DNA from: Rubrobacteraceae bacterium
Lineage (GTDB): Bacteria > Actinomycetota > Rubrobacteria > Rubrobacterales > Rubrobacteraceae
Reading direction: 5' to 3'
NCBI GenBank assembly: GCA_030447045.1
Contig: JAUJMB010000069.1
Location: 1 to 7,901 of the forward strand
Length of the DNA: 7,901 nucleotides
The translations under genes were made by a program, and so were the position numbers. The notes under the pieces are model-generated. The model saw nothing but the letters and a program-made list of their open reading frames with translations, did not search any database and had not been told where the DNA came from. Positions 6,272 through 7,901 of this stretch are shown here, one piece after another. Each line of letters opens with the position of its first letter. Position 1 is the stretch's first letter.

Positions 6272-7033
6272 CTACACGCCCAATCGCAGGCCGTCGTGCG
6301 CGACGAGGACCGCGCCGTCGAACCCCCTCTCCACCTCCGCGGGGAGCCGGCCGTCGTCCACGGCGGGATAGAGGTGGGTCAGGACCACCCGGCCGACGCC
6401 GGCCTCGCTCGCCATGCGCGCCACGCCGGCCGGCGTGAGGTGTCCTGGCACGGGGGCCTCGTCCGGGGTGGAGCATTCGATAAGCAGCGTGTGCGCGCCG
6501 CGGGCGAGGTCCACGACGGAGGGCGAGTACTCCGTGTCGCCGGTGTAGACGAAGGCCCCGTTCTGGCCGTCGAGCCGGTAGGCGATGCTCTCGGGACGGT
6601 GGACAGCAGGAGCCCAGGTGAGTCGACAGCCGTCGAGCTCCAGGGGCGATTCACAGGCGAGGGGTAACTGGGTGGTCTGGATCTGGTAGTCGCCCTCCAT
6701 CCACTCGCCCCAGACCTCCATGATCGAAGCCCAGAACCCCTCGAAAGGCTCGGGACCGGCGACGCGCAGCGGGCGCGTGCGGGGCGCATCGGTCCCGTAG
6801 TTCATGGCGAAGAGCAGGTTGGCGGCGTCCAGGGTGTGGTCCGGGTGGAAGTGGGTGAAGAAGATACGGTCCGTCGCGAACGGGTCGAGGCCCGCCGCCA
6901 CCATCCCGCGGACGGCGCCGGCACCGAGGTCGAAGACGAGCCTCTCGCCACCGTCCGTCTCGACGGCGACGCAGCTCTGGCGGCGCTCCGGGCGGGGCAC
7001 GACGGTCCCGGAACCTACGACGGTGATCTCCAC
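6272..7033 (-). CDS. MBL-fold metallo-hydrolase, RNase Z/arylsulfatase-like
   Basis: 253 residues, a two-metal metallo-beta-lactamase-fold hydrolase, presumably cytoplasmic as no signal peptide is present. The signature THFHPDHT supplies H61, H63, D65 and H66; further expected ligands are H145 (PAVHRPES), D166 (TGDTEYS) and H220 (LTHLYP). GHLTP with H198 and the N-terminal GSGTVVPRPERRQS resemble the RNase Z (ElaC)/AtsA branch, which cleaves phosphodiesters or sulfate esters. The tRNA-binding exosite arm of true RNase Z is not recognisable, so substrate is uncertain and I give no symbol. Start is GTG at 7033, with an excellent Shine-Dalgarno (GGGAGGAAGG, complement of 7036-7045) 3 nt upstream, its GGAGG core lying 6 nt upstream. 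It lies 12 bp downstream of the PAP2 gene, whose TGA abuts this site, so the two are very probably one operon. It converges on the metzincin-like gene with 14 bp between stops. Confidence 0.92.
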   Translation of the reverse strand: MEITVVGSGTVVPRPERRQSCVAVETDGGERLVFDLGAGAVRGMVAAGLDPFATDRIFFTHFHPDHTLDAANLLFAMNYGTDAPRTRPLRVAGPEPFEGFWASIMEVWGEWMEGDYQIQTTQLPLACESPLELDGCRLTWAPAVHRPESIAYRLDGQNGAFVYTGDTEYSPSVVDLARGAHTLLIECSTPDEAPVPGHLTPAGVARMASEAGVGRVVLTHLYPAVDDGRLPAEVERGFDGAVLVAHDGLRLGV

Positions 7034-7045
7034 TGCCTTCCTCCC

Positions 7046-7672
7046 TCAGACGTTGTTGCCGTTGCCATGTTTCCCCGGATTGCGCTCCCCAAAAGCCCAC
7101 AGAAGCCCCGCGAGCCCGAGCAGCACGCCCCCCAGCACATCCGAGGGCCAGTGGGTGCCGAGGTAGACGCGGGCCCAGGCGGCCCCCGCGAGCGCCAGAG
7201 CGACGAGGAGGCGCGAGATCCGGCCGGGCCAGAGGGCGTAGACGGTCCCGAACAGGAGGACGGCGCGGAGGATGTGGCCGCTCGGGTACGGGTAGGGGGT
7301 GTCGAAGTCCACGAGCGAGGGATCGGGCACGCGCCCGACGGCCCCGGGTATAGGGGCCTGCGGCACGAGGAACTTCACGGCGATCTCGACGAACGTGGTC
7401 GCCACGAGCGCCACGAGCAGCCGGCGCCCCAGCTTCCCCCGCCCCTTCGCGTAGAGCCAGAGGGCGAGCGCCGCGAGCGCCGCGGTCGAGAGTTCCGCCC
7501 TGCCGGGCACCGAGAGGGCGCTGCCGAGGACGTCCAGCTCCGGCGACGGGCGGGCCTGGGTGAGACGCAGGAGCCGTCCGTCGAGGTCGCGCAGCAGCCC
7601 CGCGCCGGCCGCCGCCGAGAGGGCCGCGAACGCCGCGAGCGTGACCAGGAAAGTGCCTCTGCCGCCGCCCAC
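7046..7672 (-). CDS. PAP2-family membrane phosphatase
   Basis: An integral membrane phosphatase of the phosphatidic acid phosphatase type 2 family, acting on lipid phosphates or diphosphates such as undecaprenyl diphosphate. From GTG 7672 it has 208 residues and about five to six hydrophobic helices. Motif C2, PYPSGH, is at about 129-133 and motif C3, RVYLGTHWPSD, at about 168-178, with Arg168, His174 and Asp178 correctly spaced. Motif C1 is degenerate: KFLVPQAPIP keeps Lys100 but has no Arg where KxxxxxxRP expects one. The C-terminal tail (GERNPGKHGNGNN) is polar. The frame extends to a TTG at 7711 (221 residues), but that codon has no Shine-Dalgarno sequence and sits in the tail of the upstream terminator; GTG 7672 is preceded 7 nt by TAGCCT, the leaderless arrangement, and starts just before the first helix. 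First gene of the pair with the MBL hydrolase. Confidence 0.85.
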   Translation of the reverse strand: MGGGRGTFLVTLAAFAALSAAAGAGLLRDLDGRLLRLTQARPSPELDVLGSALSVPGRAELSTAALAALALWLYAKGRGKLGRRLLVALVATTFVEIAVKFLVPQAPIPGAVGRVPDPSLVDFDTPYPYPSGHILRAVLLFGTVYALWPGRISRLLVALALAGAAWARVYLGTHWPSDVLGGVLLGLAGLLWAFGERNPGKHGNGNNV

Positions 7673-7679
7673 GCGGGCA

Positions 7680-7685
7680 AGGCTA
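7680..7685 (-). promoter_or_regulatory. Candidate -10 element (TAGCCT) for the PAP2-MBL operon
   Basis: Read on the minus strand, TAGCCT (7685 to 7680) matches TANNNT and is followed by exactly 7 nt and then the GTG at 7672. The only -35-like hexamer nearby is TTGCGT (7711 to 7706), at a long 20-bp spacing. The position, between the sigma-gene terminator and the PAP2 coding region, is where the operon promoter should be. Evidence is motif-level only. Confidence 0.3.
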
Positions 7686-7708
7686 ACAGAAGAGTCGGCC
7701 CCGTGACG

Positions 7709-7738
7709 CAAGAGAGACCGGCCCCGGGGCGGGGCCGG
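7709..7738 (-). terminator. GC-rich hairpin terminator of the sigma-factor gene
   Basis: CCGGCCCC (7718-7725) and GGGGCCGG (7731-7738) form a perfect 8-bp stem with a 5-nt loop. On the minus strand the stem is followed by a pyrimidine tail, TCTCTCTTG, rather than a pure T-run. It lies 25-45 nt after the stop codon of the sigma-factor gene, between two co-directional genes, and should separate their transcription. Confidence 0.65.
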
Positions 7739-7762
7739 CCTCCTGTGAGGTCTTCGGTTGCC

Positions 7763-7901
7763 TCAGGCCACGGCGTCCCGGAGGACGCGGCCGTACTCGC
7801 CCGCCTTGAGGATGCGCTCGGCCTCGCGCTGGAGCTGGCGGACGCGCTCGCGGGAGATGTCCAGCTCCTCGCCTAGCTCTGCAAGGGTGGCCGGCTCGCT
7901 G
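7763..7901 (-). CDS. Sigma-70 family RNA polymerase sigma factor, C-terminal end (partial)
   Basis: The last 45 codons of a gene running in from the right edge. The translation on the minus strand contains TLAELGEELDISRERVRQLQ, the helix-turn-helix of sigma region 4.2 that reads the -35 promoter element, followed by REAERILKAGEYGRVLRDAVA and TGA (7765-7763). SRERVRQ is the near-invariant recognition-helix signature of primary and group 2-4 sigma-70 factors. The next residues, LQREAERIL, differ from the IEAKALRKL typical of the vegetative RpoD/HrdB protein, and the 17-residue tail ends in hydrophobic residues. Whether this is the housekeeping factor or an alternative one needs the missing N-terminal part. 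A hairpin terminator follows the stop. Confidence 0.85.
   Translation of the reverse strand, partial: SEPATLAELGEELDISRERVRQLQREAERILKAGEYGRVLRDAVA

Noticed and set aside
5217..6476. 419-codon open frame on the minus strand, and other long antisense frames (3549-4685 +, 6836-7876 +, 1487-2344 -)
   Set aside because: They lie opposite well-supported genes, are rich in Arg/Gly/Pro/His/Asp with no recognisable domains, and are expected from strong third-position GC bias.

Overview
The window is a high-GC (roughly two-thirds G+C), gene-dense bacterial segment with strong third-position GC bias, frequent GTG/TTG starts and several promoter-like motifs placed as for leaderless mRNAs. Together with the MMPL-type RND exporter, the lipoprotein, the Fur-type regulator and a matrixin-like secreted protein, this suggests an actinobacterial chromosome. 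Rubrobacter or a relative is my best guess from recollection of the protein families; no 16S or other marker is present. I see no insertion sequence, phage gene, CRISPR array, tRNA or rRNA.

Layout: (1) 3-788 (+) is the C-terminal two thirds of an MFS exporter cut by the left edge. (2) A 107-bp gap holds a 10-bp-arm inverted repeat, a -10-like TACTAT and a possible 12-codon leader ORF whose stop overlaps the GTG of the next gene. (3) 896-3448 (+) is an 850-residue MMPL/RND exporter. (4) 3474-4577 (-) is a lipoprotein with a probable TIM-barrel domain, convergent with the exporter and divergent from (5) a Fur-family regulator at 4696-5106 (+). (6) 5268-6257 (+) is a secreted, cysteine-rich metzincin-like protein whose third zinc ligand is Glu instead of His. 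(7) On the minus strand, PAP2 phosphatase (7046-7672 or 7711) and an MBL-fold hydrolase (6272-7033) form a two-gene operon with a 12-bp gap. (8) At the right edge, 7763-7901 (-) is the last 45 codons of a sigma-70 family factor (region 4.2), followed by a strong GC hairpin terminator.

How the genes relate: the two left-hand genes are both exporters and may be a small export locus, but the second has its own promoter/operator-like region. The Fur-family gene sits between a divergent surface lipoprotein and a co-directional secreted protein; metal control of either neighbour is possible but no convincing Fur box is visible. The PAP2-MBL pair looks co-transcribed. The gene order is otherwise ordinary chromosomal housekeeping/envelope content. 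The most interesting items are the possible leaderless, translationally coupled leader peptide before the exporter, the altered metzincin motif, and the uncharacterised TIM-barrel lipoprotein. I found no clear multi-gene novel system.
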